64,000 bases of DNA from Saprospiraceae bacterium (GCA_016787345.1 JAEUUU010000149.1:1-64000); one strand, 5' to 3'. Numbered from the stretch's first letter, positions 7,940-18,103 are shown. Program-made: numbers and translations. Notes: generated from the sequence alone by a model not told the origin.

Positions 7940-9475
7940 ATGAAGAAAATATTTTTTGCCCTGGCTGCTTTCCTGGCGTTTGAGCACGCGGCCATCGCCC
8001 AAACACAACAGCCCGGTGTATGCGGTACCTCCCTGGAAGACCAGTTGCTGATGCGTGAATTGATGCCGGTCGACCACACGCACACGACCGCTTCCGAGCG
8101 CAGCAATGCCGTGCAGTATGTCCCGATCCACTTCCACCTGGTCGCTGATTCGGACGGCAACGGCCGCCACAAAATCAGCCGTGCACTGGACCAGATGTGC
8201 GATCTGAATGCAGCATACGAAGGCAACGACATGCGCTTTTTCCTGCGCCCGCACAATACTTACGGGCTGTTCGACAAGTCGATCAACAACGACAACGTGT
8301 ACAGCAACCAATCCAATACTTTTACCATGAACAACCGGCGCCTTACCAATGCGCTGAACGTATATGTCACGAACATTGCCGACTCCGGCAACCCCAACCC
8401 GATCGGTATCGTATTGGCATATTACAGCCCTACGTTCGACTGGGTGGTGAGTCGAAAAGACCAGGTTAACGGCTCGGGCAATGGTACGATTCCCCACGAA
8501 GTCGGGCACTTTTTCAGCCTTCCTCATACCTTTTTCGGTTGGGAATCGGCGCCCTTTCAGCCTGGCAGCGCCGGCTGGCCCACGGCCCCTGCCGTATCGC
8601 CGGGCGGCGTTCCTACCGAGCGTATGAACGGCACCAATTGCTCTACGGCCGCCGATGGCATTTGTGATACGCCGCCGGATTATAATTTCGGCCTTCTGGT
8701 CGCCAACTGCCAATACAACGGCGGCGCCAAGGACCCGCTCGGTGTGACAGTCGATCCGATGGAAAACAACTATATGGGTTATTTTTCCACCTGCAACTAT
8801 GAGTTTACGCCAGGTCAGTTGGCGCAGGTTTCGACCAACCTGAACTCACCGGCCCGCAATTATCTCGACAATACCTTTACGCCTGCTGCCGAAACGGTCG
8901 TTACTCCCGACGATCTGCTCCAACTCCCGGCCAGCGGCGATACCGTCGACGCTTACAACAACGTCGCATTTCAATGGCAAGCCGTGGCCGGCGCTACCTG
9001 GTACCTCTTTGAGATCGATATCAATTCTTCGTACACAAGCCCGTTTTCGCAGGAGATTCTGACCAATGATCCGACGGTTACGCTGACCAATCTCCAGGCC
9101 AATCGCACTTATTTCTGGCGCGTTCGTCCTTTCAACGAATACTACACCTGCAATAGCGCCAAACAGCGCACTTTCCGTACGCCTGCAACTACCTCTGCCA
9201 ACGATATTGCCGAGATCAGCAAATGGTACGTGTCGCCCAATCCGCTCGGCGCCGGCGCCGCTCGTATCAACGTCAATGCCAGCCAGGGCTTCGACGCCAA
9301 TCTTACGGTGTTTGACGCCGTTGGCCGCCAGGTTTACCGCCAGAATAACCTGACTTTCAGCGCCGGCGAAACTACTGTCGAACTGCCGCTCGACAATGCA
9401 CCCAACGGCATGTACTTCGTCGTGCTGGACAGCGCTGCCGGCAGCAGCACCCGTAAACTGACGGTGTTGCGTTGA
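7940..9475 (+). CDS. Secreted zinc metalloprotease (M43-like) with T9SS tail
   Basis: 511 residues from the ATG at 7940, chosen because the signal peptide starts there (MKKIFFALAAFLAF, cleavage after AIAQ). The zinc site is HEVGHFFSLPH (186-196), the extended HExxHxxxxxH form of metzincins. Cysteine-rich segments with CDTPPDYN and a Met-turn-like NYMGYF fit the M43 (pappalysin/cytophagalysin) family. A fibronectin-III-like domain covers about residues 325-420 (VAFQWQAVAGATWYLFEI, TYFWRVRPFN). The last 85 residues are a type A T9SS sorting domain (WYVSPNPLG ... NGMYFVVL ... RKLTVLR). Predicted role: extracellular proteolysis after export across both membranes. Confidence 0.88.
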   Translation: MKKIFFALAAFLAFEHAAIAQTQQPGVCGTSLEDQLLMRELMPVDHTHTTASERSNAVQYVPIHFHLVADSDGNGRHKISRALDQMCDLNAAYEGNDMRFFLRPHNTYGLFDKSINNDNVYSNQSNTFTMNNRRLTNALNVYVTNIADSGNPNPIGIVLAYYSPTFDWVVSRKDQVNGSGNGTIPHEVGHFFSLPHTFFGWESAPFQPGSAGWPTAPAVSPGGVPTERMNGTNCSTAADGICDTPPDYNFGLLVANCQYNGGAKDPLGVTVDPMENNYMGYFSTCNYEFTPGQLAQVSTNLNSPARNYLDNTFTPAAETVVTPDDLLQLPASGDTVDAYNNVAFQWQAVAGATWYLFEIDINSSYTSPFSQEILTNDPTVTLTNLQANRTYFWRVRPFNEYYTCNSAKQRTFRTPATTSANDIAEISKWYVSPNPLGAGAARINVNASQGFDANLTVFDAVGRQVYRQNNLTFSAGETTVELPLDNAPNGMYFVVLDSAAGSSTRKLTVLR

Positions 9476-9476
9476 T

Positions 9477-9628
9477 TGAGGATGCGAGGATTTGAGGATG
9501 TGAGGATTTGAAAAAAGGGTTATTTCTGCTCTCTAAAAAAATGGTTGTCCTTCTAAGAGCCAACCCATGAAAGGAGCAGAAATAACCCTTTTTTCAAATC
9601 CTCGCATCCTCAAATCCTCACATCCTCA
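9477..9628. repeat. 152-base palindromic element with GAGGAT-type sub-repeats
   Basis: Two 55-base arms (9477-9531 and 9574-9628) are reverse complements with only two mismatches, around a 42-base centre that holds a further short inverted repeat. The outer part of each arm consists of GAGGATTT/GAGGATGTG units in tandem; the inner part is unique. It sits between the convergent metalloprotease and DUF423 genes, touching both stop codons, so it probably ends transcription in both directions. Its make-up resembles a dispersed intergenic repeat or small non-autonomous element; no target duplication was identified. Confidence 0.85.
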
Positions 9629-9629
9629 G

Positions 9630-10016
9630 TCAACGCCTCCACAACAACGCCAGCCACCCCGCGATAAAACTCAGTCCGCCCAGCGGCGTAACGGGACCGG
9701 CCCAGCGGACAGGGAAAGGCAGCAAATCGGCGCAAGCCAGCAAATAGAGCGATCCGGAAAAACACAGGATACCGATCACAAACAAACGGCCGGCCCAAAG
9801 CAGTTGACGGGACTGTCCTGAAATGCTCGCCAGCACCCCGCAGGCAAGCAGCGCCAGGGAATGATAAAACTGGTATTGCACGCCTTTTTCATAAATTCCG
9901 AGTTGATAGGCGCTCAGATGAGGTTTCAAGCCGTGTGCGCCAAAGGCGCCGATAGCCACCGCGGCGGCGCCTGAAATGGCCGCCCAGACAATCAATTTGG
10001 ACATATTCTGTTGCAT
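9630..10016 (-). CDS. DUF423 family membrane protein
   Basis: 128 residues from the ATG at 10016; an alternative ATG is at 10004. A small inner-membrane protein with about four hydrophobic helices. The family signature is AAVAIGAFGAHGLK near the N terminus, followed by YHSLALLA and, late in the protein, TPLGGLSFIAGW. The family, which includes YgdD, has no firmly established function. The stop codon abuts the large palindrome, and the start diverges from the DUF3352 gene with 52 bases between the two starts. Confidence 0.88.
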   Translation of the reverse strand: MQQNMSKLIVWAAISGAAAVAIGAFGAHGLKPHLSAYQLGIYEKGVQYQFYHSLALLACGVLASISGQSRQLLWAGRLFVIGILCFSGSLYLLACADLLPFPVRWAGPVTPLGGLSFIAGWLALLWRR

Positions 10017-10068
10017 AGGAACGGGAAGTCTTGAAAATTCGGGTATTTCGCGGCAAATATCTTTCCCG

Positions 10069-12699
10069 ATGAACAAGGTTGCACCCCTTTTGCGCCGCTA
10101 TTGGTATATTTTCCTGATTTTATCGCTGCTTGCGGGGCTGTACTGGTGGTTTGCCAAACGCCTGCACAGCCCGCTTGATGCCGTACCGGCTCAGTCGGTT
10201 CTTGTGCTCGAATGCAAAGGACTGGCCAAGGCCGCTCAGTTGCTTGCCCAGCATCCCGACCCGGAATGGAAATCGGTCGTGCAACACACTATTCTGGAAG
10301 CCAGCTGGCAGGATGCAGCCCTTGCTGAACGTTTGTTTCGGCACGATGAATCGATCCACGGCGCTTTTGCCGCCAATTTTATGGCCGCCGCTTTGTCGCT
10401 CAATCCGGCCGACAGTTTGCACCCCTTGCTGGCTGTTGATCTGGGCAGGCACGTTGATTTGGAAAAGGTGCTGCATGCCAATGCTTTATCCCAAAAATTC
10501 TTCCCGTCTTACTTTCATGGCCATACCTTATATACGGTTCATTTGTCTAAAAAAGAACGACTGGTGGTGGCGCATACCCGCAATTTGCTGCTTTGCTCCC
10601 GTTTTTCCTACCTGATCGAAGATGCACTCACTCAACTGGAAAAAGGCGACAACTGGTGGGCTGATAATGCCTGGAAAGGACAGGTAGACGACAGCGCCCC
10701 GATCAAACTCAGTTTTCGGCCGCAATCCGGTATACTGGCGATGTTTTTGGAACAAAACTGGCGTTTCTGGCCCGGGTTATTGGAAAAAAACCTGCGCTGG
10801 GCAGGTATTTCATGGGATGGCCAACAAATCCGGGGCGCCCTGAAAACAGCGGGCTCGCTGGAAAGCGTCGGCCAGAATGTCCGCCCCGTTTCGGGTGAAT
10901 TGTTCTCCATTTGCCCCGAAAACACCGCTATGATGGCTGCCGTGGGTGTAGCGAAAAAAGGGGTGTTTGCCGATTGGTTTCGCGAAAACAACAGTGATTT
11001 TCAGCAATATATCTTCCCCTGGCTTGGCGCCGAAGCGGCTTTTGTGCTCACCGAGCCTTTTTCGCCCGACCTGCGCGAAGAGCAATATTGGGTGCTGCAA
11101 ATTGCCGACAGTATGGGCGTGGGGCAAAAACTGGACGCTTATGGCGCACAGCGCGGATTACTGCGGCAATACGATTACCAGACATTTTCGATCCGGCATT
11201 TTTTGAGCAATGCTGCTTTCCGGCCGTTACTGCCAGGTGAAGGCGCCGCTCTGGTCAACCCGGCTTGTGTGGTCGTCGGGAAATATCTTGTTGTTGCCAC
11301 GTCTGCCGCGGCTCTTGAGTTGTGGATCGATAAATATATTGTCAGTCAAACCCTGGGCAATTCGCCGGGATTCCTGTTGCAACGACAGCAGATGAAGACC
11401 GAAGGCGGTATTTCGCTGTTTCTGAACAGTCAATATCTGCCGGCTATTACCAAACGAATGCTGGCTGAAAAACCGCGGACAAACAGCGCTGAATCGATAG
11501 CGATTTGGGCCCGTACCGGTATGGTCGCACTGGATTTGGCGCCCGCTCAGCATGCCGGCTGGATGACGGCGACACCTGCCAGTCAGCAGGCAACCGCATT
11601 GCCTGCCACGGCAACGGGGACCAGTATTTTGTGGAAAACACCACTCGCAGCACCCGCGGCTTCGGCCCCCTGCGTTGTGACTCGTCCGGCCGACCGAGAG
11701 ACTTTTATTTGTATTCAGGATAGCCAGCAACAACTGTACTGCCTGCGCTCCAATGGCGCGATTGCCTGGCGCAGGCAATTTGATAAAAAAATATTATCAG
11801 CCATTCAAGGAATTGATTTTCAGGCGAATGGATCAGTATGCTTCTTGTTTAACACCGCGTCGCATATCTGGCTGCTCGATGAAGAAGGGCATGATTTGGA
11901 AGGTTTTCCGCTTCGTCTGCAATCGCCGGCAACCAATGGGCTAACCGTGGTCGATTTCGATGAAAACCGCAAGTACAGCTTTTTTGTAGCTTGTGCCAAC
12001 GGTAATATTTACGGGTTTGATCAGTTTGCGCGCCCTTTGCCAGGATGGAACCCGCAGGGCGGGGTAGGGCGGGTAGAGCAGCCAATGCTGCATTTCCAAC
12101 GCGAAGACAAAGACTTTCTGGTCGCGTTAAGCCGCGGCGGCCGCCTTTCGGTATTTGGCCGCGACGGGACGATGCGGTTTGCACCTGTTCAACTGGAAGG
12201 GACTTTTGCCGGCCCGCTGCAAGCCGATGCGACTTCCAGAGCGCCACGTATCGTTTGCGCCAATACGACGGGTAAAGTATTTGTGTGCGGACTTGATGGA
12301 CAAGTCTTCTCTCTGGCTTTACCTGCCGCTGGTGTGGGCAAAGGAAAGGCGCATCTGGTTTTTGCCCCTTTGGGTGGAGATAACCGCCTGGACTACGCAC
12401 TTTTGAAAGGAACAGTCTTGAGTACATCGGCCTATCAGGATGGCTCGCTCAGGACCCTCGGACAACTTCGTCTCGAAACGGCGCCCGACTCGCTGTTTGC
12501 AGCGTCCGACAACCATGTCGGGGTGCTGGTGCGCGCCAAACGGCAGGTGTACCTCGCCGATGCCTCCGGGAAGATTCATCCGGATTTCCCTTTGGCCGGC
12601 GATACGCCCTTTGCATTTGGCCAGTGGTTTGCCGGTCGCCGTGAGAAGGTATTGCTGGTCGGCAACGGGGCCAGTATTTACGCCTACAAAGTGCAATAG
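10069..12699 (+). CDS. DUF3352-like protein with C-terminal beta-propeller
   Basis: 876 residues from the ATG at 10069. One transmembrane helix near the N terminus (YIFLILSLLAGLYWWF, about 15-30) anchors a large extracytoplasmic part. Residues about 40-520 resemble DUF3352-type proteins of Bacteroidota (starts with DAVPAQSVLVLECKG). From about residue 545 there are repeated segments such as ILWKTPLAAP, FICIQDSQQQLYCL, IWLLDEEGHDLEGFPL, and NIYGFDQFARPLPGW, the pattern of PQQ- or VCBS-like propeller blades. The function is unknown; a scaffold or sensor in the periplasm is possible. No terminator is evident before the next gene. Confidence 0.7.
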   Translation: MNKVAPLLRRYWYIFLILSLLAGLYWWFAKRLHSPLDAVPAQSVLVLECKGLAKAAQLLAQHPDPEWKSVVQHTILEASWQDAALAERLFRHDESIHGAFAANFMAAALSLNPADSLHPLLAVDLGRHVDLEKVLHANALSQKFFPSYFHGHTLYTVHLSKKERLVVAHTRNLLLCSRFSYLIEDALTQLEKGDNWWADNAWKGQVDDSAPIKLSFRPQSGILAMFLEQNWRFWPGLLEKNLRWAGISWDGQQIRGALKTAGSLESVGQNVRPVSGELFSICPENTAMMAAVGVAKKGVFADWFRENNSDFQQYIFPWLGAEAAFVLTEPFSPDLREEQYWVLQIADSMGVGQKLDAYGAQRGLLRQYDYQTFSIRHFLSNAAFRPLLPGEGAALVNPACVVVGKYLVVATSAAALELWIDKYIVSQTLGNSPGFLLQRQQMKTEGGISLFLNSQYLPAITKRMLAEKPRTNSAESIAIWARTGMVALDLAPAQHAGWMTATPASQQATALPATATGTSILWKTPLAAPAASAPCVVTRPADRETFICIQDSQQQLYCLRSNGAIAWRRQFDKKILSAIQGIDFQANGSVCFLFNTASHIWLLDEEGHDLEGFPLRLQSPATNGLTVVDFDENRKYSFFVACANGNIYGFDQFARPLPGWNPQGGVGRVEQPMLHFQREDKDFLVALSRGGRLSVFGRDGTMRFAPVQLEGTFAGPLQADATSRAPRIVCANTTGKVFVCGLDGQVFSLALPAAGVGKGKAHLVFAPLGGDNRLDYALLKGTVLSTSAYQDGSLRTLGQLRLETAPDSLFAASDNHVGVLVRAKRQVYLADASGKIHPDFPLAGDTPFAFGQWFAGRREKVLLVGNGASIYAYKVQ

Positions 12700-12871
12700 A
12701 AACAGGTATTTTTTCTTTTTCACAACAATCATTTTACCTAATTTTTGATAAAACTTAGAATTATACACCGTGAATGGGATAAGTGTTAAAATTTATCCTT
12801 GCAGGGGTATTATTCTTGTCGGGTGGATTCGTACTTTTCGCCTTTCCTAATCCATTATTAATTTCCACTTT

Positions 12872-15800
12872 ATGAATAGATTGCTACTGCTACTCGCCTT
12901 CCTGACTATTGGCTGGACGGCACTGGAGGCGCAGATCCCGGATGGATCTATCGCCCCAAACTTTACTGTAACTGACGTTGTAGGCGGCGGTACTTATACC
13001 CTCTATGACCTGCTTGATGAGGGTAAGGTAGTTTACCTCGACGTCTTTGCCACCTGGTGCGGCCCTTGTTGGTCCTACCACAATTCCGGCGCCCTTGAAG
13101 GTATCTGGGAAGAATACGGCCCGCCAGGCACCGGCGAAGCTTTCGTCATTGCAATTGAGGGCGACGCCAGTACCAACGTCAACTGTATTTTCGGGCCCAG
13201 CGGATGCGTTGGGGGCACCCAGGGCAACTGGGCTGCCGGTACGCCTTATCCGATTGCCGATGCTGCCAGTGTAGCCGGCTCTTATCAGATCTCGTACTAC
13301 CCCACGATATTTATGATTTGCCCCGATGATAAAAAGGTATATGAGGCGGGGCAATTAGGAACGGCTGCGTTATGGGCATTTAAAGAGCAAAAATGCGTGC
13401 CTGTACCGGTGAGTTACCAGGTCAATAATGTGAAAAGTGTGAAGTGCTTTGGTACCAATACCGGAGCAATCGATATTGCCCCGGGAGGGCCTCCGCCGCC
13501 ATTTACCTATTTGTGGAGCAATGGCGCAACCTCACAGGATTTGAACAACATACCGGCCGGCACTTATACCTGCGTCATTACTGGCAGCAACGGCCAGTCG
13601 GCAACCACTGATCCGATCGAAGTGGAAGGTCCCGGCGAACCGCTTACGGTCGATGTTGTTGAAACGACGCCTGTCGGTTGCAATGGTATATTGGGCTCCA
13701 TCACCGTACAAGCCAACGGCGGCTGGAATGACAATTATACTTACGTCTGGACGGGTGGCCAACAAGGTGAAACGGCGTTCAACCTGCCTGCCGGCAACTA
13801 TACTGTTTCGGTTACCGATGCCAATGGCTGCACAAAAACGCTGACGGCCAACCTGCCGCCGGCTACATTACCCACAGCATCGATTGCCACGCCTTCGACA
13901 ATCACTTGTACCCAGCCCTCCTTCCAGTTGAACGCCACGGCTTCCTCGCAAGGAGATGAGTTTGAGTACCAGTGGTTTGCCAACAACGGCGGCAATATCG
14001 TTTCGGGTGGTACAACCATGACCCCCACAATCGATGCTGCCGGCACTTATGTGATTCAGGTGACCAATACCCAGACGACTTGCAAAACCTTCGCCAACGT
14101 ACAGGTTACGGCCAATATCGCCGCGCCAACCGCTTCCGCAGGCCCGCAAATGACCGTTTCCTGCCCGCAACCTACGGCAACTTTGCAAGGCTCCGGATCA
14201 AGCGGAAGTTCCATCAGTTATCTTTGGACGGCCAGCAACGGTGGAAATATCGTTTCCGGCGCCGGTACCCTCGCGCCGGTAGTAAACGGTGTAGGTAACT
14301 ACACCCTCAAAGTGACCGATGCTTCCAATGGATGTTCTTCCACTTCCACCACTTCCGTGACCGGCTTCAACACGCCGCCCTCCCTGACAACTGCGGGCGG
14401 TACCATTTCCTGCGCTGTTACTTCTGTGGTACTGAATACTACAACCGGCGCATCCGATCCCGGATTTAGCTGGACGGGCCCTAACGGGTTTAATTCAACG
14501 CAGCAAAGCCCGACCGTAACGGCTGCCGGTGATTACACGCTCTCCGTACTTGACTCCGTTTCGGGTTGCACTGCAACGGCTTCCGCTACTGTGGTGGCCA
14601 ATAACACAGCGCCCGGCGCCACCGCTACCGGCGGTACTTTGACCTGTGTGGTGAATTCCGTTACCTTGAATGGAACGACCAACGGTACCGATGTTTCCTA
14701 CGCATGGACGGGTCCCAACGGATTTACCTCCACAGCACAAAGCCCCAGTGTCGTCGATGCCGGAAACTACGTGCTGGTGGTTTTGGATTCGAACAATAGC
14801 TGCACCTCTACGGCTATAGCCGTGGTTTCGGCCAATACGACCGCCCCGACCGCCAGCGCGATGACGCCCGGGAACCTCAACTGCAACGCCAGCCAAATCC
14901 AGTTGAACGGCACGGCTTCTTCGCAGGGAACGAATTTCTCCTACAACTGGACGACCAGCAATGGTAATATCGTGTCGGGCGGGAACTCTCTTACGCCGCT
15001 GGTTGATGCTGCCGGTACTTATACCCTCGAAGTGCTGAATACCACCAACGGTTGCACTGCAACGGCCGCTACCGCTGTATCGCAAAGCCCGGCAGTAAGT
15101 GCTGCTGTTACCGGTCAAACCAACGTAAGTTGCTTCGGTGGTTCCAATGGCGCCGCGGTTGCTGCTGCTGCCGGCGGAAACAGCTCTTATACTTATATTT
15201 GGAGTAACGGTTCTTCTTCTGCCGCCATTGAAAATCTCGTCGCAGGGACTTATTTCGTAACCGCGGTCGACGGCGAAAATTGTTCGGCATCCGCAACGGT
15301 TCAAATCACCCAGCCGGACCAACTTGCAGCAAACGCCACCGCCACCGCTCAGTCGGCCAACGGTATCAACGACGGTACCGCTACCGCCAATCCGAGCGGC
15401 GGTACGGCTACCTACCAATACCTTTGGAGCAACAACGCAACCACTCAAACGATCTCCGATCTTGCTCCGGGCGTTTACACCGTCTCCGTTACGGATGCTA
15501 ATGGTTGTGTTGCCGTCCAAACCGTCACGGTCAATGCTTTCAACTGCGCGCTTTCGGCTTCTATTTCCGGCGCCAACGTTACTTGCGCAGGTGCAGCCAA
15601 CGGCACTGCGGCCGTAAGCCTGGTCGGCGGCGCTGACCCGGTGAGCTATGTATGGAGCAACGGCGCCACAACCGCCAACGTAGAAAACCTGGCGCCCGGC
15701 GAGTTTAGTGTAAATATCACGGATGCCAACAACTGTCCGGCTACCTTGAATATCTCGATTGTGGAGCCCGCGGCCCTGGTGGTGAATGCCACCTCGACGC

Positions 15801-17440
15801 ATGAATCGACCTCCGGCGCCAACGATGGTACGGCAACCGCCAATCCGACCGGCGGTACCGGAGGCTATACTTACCTGTGGAGCAACAACGAGACCACACA
15901 AAGCATCTCCGGCCTTGCGCCCGGCTTGTACACCGTTTCCGTCACCGATGGCAACAACTGCGTATCCGTTCAGACGGTCACCGTCAATTCCTTCGATTGC
16001 GCTATTTCGGCGGTTATTACAGCGACGAACGTTAGCTGCTTCGGCCTGAGCAACGGTATCGCCATCGCGGTGCCCGTCGGCGGTGTGGCTCCTTTCGATT
16101 ATCTGTGGACCAATGGCGCCACGACGTCGACCAATGCCCAACTCTCGGCAGGTACTTACGGCGTAACCATTACGGATGATAACGATTGCCCGACAGTACA
16201 AACCATTACCATTACGGAACCGCAGGCGCTCAGCCTCGGTGTAGTTTCGGTCAATGGCGTCGTTTGCGAAGACGATCCTTCCGGCTCGGCCGAAGTAGCG
16301 GCTACGGGCGGAACGAGTGACTATCAATACCTCTGGAGCAATAATGCAAGCGGTCCGGTTGCTACCGGCCTTGTAGCCGGCGACTATTCGGTTGTCGTAA
16401 CCGATGCTAACGGCTGTTCGCAACAAGTCAGCGTTTCGATCACCGCCAATGATACGGAAGCGCCTTCGATTTCGCTGCAGCACGTAACCATTGCGCTGGG
16501 CGCCGACGGTACAATCGAACTCAATCTGCAAAACCTGCAGGCTACGGCTTCCGACAATTGCGTCTTGTCGGGCGTTGTTATCAACCCTGCCGTGTTTGAT
16601 TGCGATCAATTGGGCGAACACGAAATCACGGTAACTGCTACCGACGAATCCGGAAATGCCACTTCGGCCACAACAACTGTTGAAGTTGTCGATAACCTCT
16701 CGCCTGTTTTGACTTGCCCGGCAAGCATTACGCAATGCGCAGAAGACAATATCGTCAATTACACGTCTCCGGTGGCAGTCGATAACTGCCTGGCAGAGGG
16801 TGGCGGCTGGAATCTTCTGGCCGGCTTGCCCAGTGGCTCCGAATTCCCTGTTGGCGTGACGACCCAAACCTACACCTACACCGATCCAAGCGGTAACACA
16901 GGCGCCTGTTCTTTCGATGTTATCATTCTAACACCCGCCAATATCGCTGTGGCTTCTGTGTTTGACGACTTCAACAGCCAGGGTATAGGTTCTATCGACA
17001 TCACCGTAACTGGCGGAACGGCTCCGTACGACTACAAATGGTACAAAGACGGAGTTTCCTTCTCCAATACAGAAGACCTTGGCAACCTGAACGCCGGCGT
17101 ATACTTCGTTGAAGTCACCGACGCCAATGGATGCCTGGTCAGCAGCAGCGAAATCGTTGTCAACAACGCTTCCGCAACAGTTGAGCCGGAGTGGCTGCGC
17201 GGGGTACAATTGCGCCCCAACCCCACCAGCGGCATTACCCGTATCGTATTCTCTACTATGCCCGACAAGGCTTTGGATATTTTCCTTACCGATGCAACCG
17301 GACGGATGGTAATGCAGCAATCGGCCGATTATCAGTCGATGGTCGAACTGGATTGCACGACTTTGGCGGATGGCGTCTATTTCGTGTTGTTCCGCACCGG
17401 AAGCGACTTCGGGGTGAGACGACTCGTGGTCAGCCATTGA
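12872..17440 (+). CDS. Secreted thioredoxin-SprB repeat fusion with T9SS tail
   Basis: 1522 residues. After a signal peptide (about 1-21, MNRLLLLLAFLTI) comes a TlpA/ResA-like thioredoxin domain (about 22-175) with the active site WCGPC (Cys63, Cys66) and a cis-Pro-type YYPTIF. Next are two SprB-type repeats (for example FTYLWSNGATSQDLNN), several Ig/PKD-like modules ending in VSGGTTMTPTIDAAGTY-like motifs, six more SprB repeats, two HYR-like modules (ATDESGNATS, TDPSGNTGAC), one further repeat, and a type A T9SS sorting domain (LRPNPTSGITRIVF to the end). The thioredoxin part would act on disulfides outside the cell; the repeats probably form a stalk. The link between these two activities is inferred. 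The long antisense frame beneath is a shadow. Confidence 0.88.
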   Translation: MNRLLLLLAFLTIGWTALEAQIPDGSIAPNFTVTDVVGGGTYTLYDLLDEGKVVYLDVFATWCGPCWSYHNSGALEGIWEEYGPPGTGEAFVIAIEGDASTNVNCIFGPSGCVGGTQGNWAAGTPYPIADAASVAGSYQISYYPTIFMICPDDKKVYEAGQLGTAALWAFKEQKCVPVPVSYQVNNVKSVKCFGTNTGAIDIAPGGPPPPFTYLWSNGATSQDLNNIPAGTYTCVITGSNGQSATTDPIEVEGPGEPLTVDVVETTPVGCNGILGSITVQANGGWNDNYTYVWTGGQQGETAFNLPAGNYTVSVTDANGCTKTLTANLPPATLPTASIATPSTITCTQPSFQLNATASSQGDEFEYQWFANNGGNIVSGGTTMTPTIDAAGTYVIQVTNTQTTCKTFANVQVTANIAAPTASAGPQMTVSCPQPTATLQGSGSSGSSISYLWTASNGGNIVSGAGTLAPVVNGVGNYTLKVTDASNGCSSTSTTSVTGFNTPPSLTTAGGTISCAVTSVVLNTTTGASDPGFSWTGPNGFNSTQQSPTVTAAGDYTLSVLDSVSGCTATASATVVANNTAPGATATGGTLTCVVNSVTLNGTTNGTDVSYAWTGPNGFTSTAQSPSVVDAGNYVLVVLDSNNSCTSTAIAVVSANTTAPTASAMTPGNLNCNASQIQLNGTASSQGTNFSYNWTTSNGNIVSGGNSLTPLVDAAGTYTLEVLNTTNGCTATAATAVSQSPAVSAAVTGQTNVSCFGGSNGAAVAAAAGGNSSYTYIWSNGSSSAAIENLVAGTYFVTAVDGENCSASATVQITQPDQLAANATATAQSANGINDGTATANPSGGTATYQYLWSNNATTQTISDLAPGVYTVSVTDANGCVAVQTVTVNAFNCALSASISGANVTCAGAANGTAAVSLVGGADPVSYVWSNGATTANVENLAPGEFSVNITDANNCPATLNISIVEPAALVVNATSTHESTSGANDGTATANPTGGTGGYTYLWSNNETTQSISGLAPGLYTVSVTDGNNCVSVQTVTVNSFDCAISAVITATNVSCFGLSNGIAIAVPVGGVAPFDYLWTNGATTSTNAQLSAGTYGVTITDDNDCPTVQTITITEPQALSLGVVSVNGVVCEDDPSGSAEVAATGGTSDYQYLWSNNASGPVATGLVAGDYSVVVTDANGCSQQVSVSITANDTEAPSISLQHVTIALGADGTIELNLQNLQATASDNCVLSGVVINPAVFDCDQLGEHEITVTATDESGNATSATTTVEVVDNLSPVLTCPASITQCAEDNIVNYTSPVAVDNCLAEGGGWNLLAGLPSGSEFPVGVTTQTYTYTDPSGNTGACSFDVIILTPANIAVASVFDDFNSQGIGSIDITVTGGTAPYDYKWYKDGVSFSNTEDLGNLNAGVYFVEVTDANGCLVSSSEIVVNNASATVEPEWLRGVQLRPNPTSGITRIVFSTMPDKALDIFLTDATGRMVMQQSADYQSMVELDCTTLADGVYFVLFRTGSDFGVRRLVVSH

Positions 17441-17463
17441 TCATATTTCGACCATAAACAACA

Positions 17464-17503
17464 AGCGCCGCTTCGGATTCGACCGAAGCGGCGCTGTTTT
17501 TTT
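17464..17503. terminator. Bidirectional rho-independent terminator
   Basis: A perfect 13-bp stem (17464-17476 with 17483-17495), a 6-base loop and a T run to 17503. It lies between convergent genes. The T run favours the plus-strand gene. Confidence 0.85.
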
Positions 17504-17521
17504 AATGCGCTTAATCAGGAA

Positions 17522-18025
17522 TTACTTGAACGAGAACGATTTGAAAAAAGTCTCCCGTTCCTTTTTGGTTTCCTTGTTGTCGGCGTCGAGCAATGCGTAG
17601 TTGTACACGATGACCACGTCGTCAATCACAAAAACACGGTGGTAATGCGTGTGGTCGACGGCGCCCTCCTTGGTCGAAACAAAAGCCCGGCCTTCATGGC
17701 TTTTTTCTTTGATAACCTGCGACTCGCCAGCCTCCCGTTCGAGCGATCCGACAAAGCCGCGGATAAAACCATCGTAAAATTCGTCCATCTGATCGGCGGG
17801 CAGGTCTTTGATCATATCCATTCGCTGCACAACGACGTACATAAGGCCGTTGTCGGACAAATAATTGTAAGCCTGCATATCCGGCCCGTCGCTTTCCGCC
17901 TCCGGCTCACCGGGGAACGACAAGGTTGCAATATCTCTCAGATCCTGTTTGACCCATTCCTGGGCGTCAAGAGGAGTAGAAAAAAGGCAGAATAGGGTTG
18001 CAACAAGAAAAAGTACATTTCTCAT
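17522..18025 (-). CDS. Small exported protein of unknown function
   Basis: 167 residues from the ATG at 18025, where a signal peptide begins (MRNVLFLVATLFCLFS, cleavage after DAQ). The mature part starts EWVKQDLRDIATLSFPGEP, and its length and strand pattern are reminiscent of PsbP/Mog1-like folds of about 150 residues; this is a guess from appearance. It has no lipobox and no T9SS tail, so a periplasmic protein is likely. It follows aspartate kinase on the same strand after a 78-base gap, so the two could be co-transcribed. Confidence 0.7.
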   Translation of the reverse strand: MRNVLFLVATLFCLFSTPLDAQEWVKQDLRDIATLSFPGEPEAESDGPDMQAYNYLSDNGLMYVVVQRMDMIKDLPADQMDEFYDGFIRGFVGSLEREAGESQVIKEKSHEGRAFVSTKEGAVDHTHYHRVFVIDDVVIVYNYALLDADNKETKKERETFFKSFSFK

Positions 18026-18103
18026 GGTATGAATTGGGTTGATGAAAAAAAGTGTAGTTCGATAAACGTCTGAAAAAAGAGCCGATTGCACCCCTCCTTT
18101 GCT

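Noticed and set aside
14495-16867. A 790-codon antisense frame under the thioredoxin-SprB gene
   Set aside because: It is antisense to an in-frame repeat protein with signal peptide, thioredoxin domain and T9SS tail. Repetitive sense sequence of biased codon use keeps the opposite strand open; the antisense peptide shows no family features.
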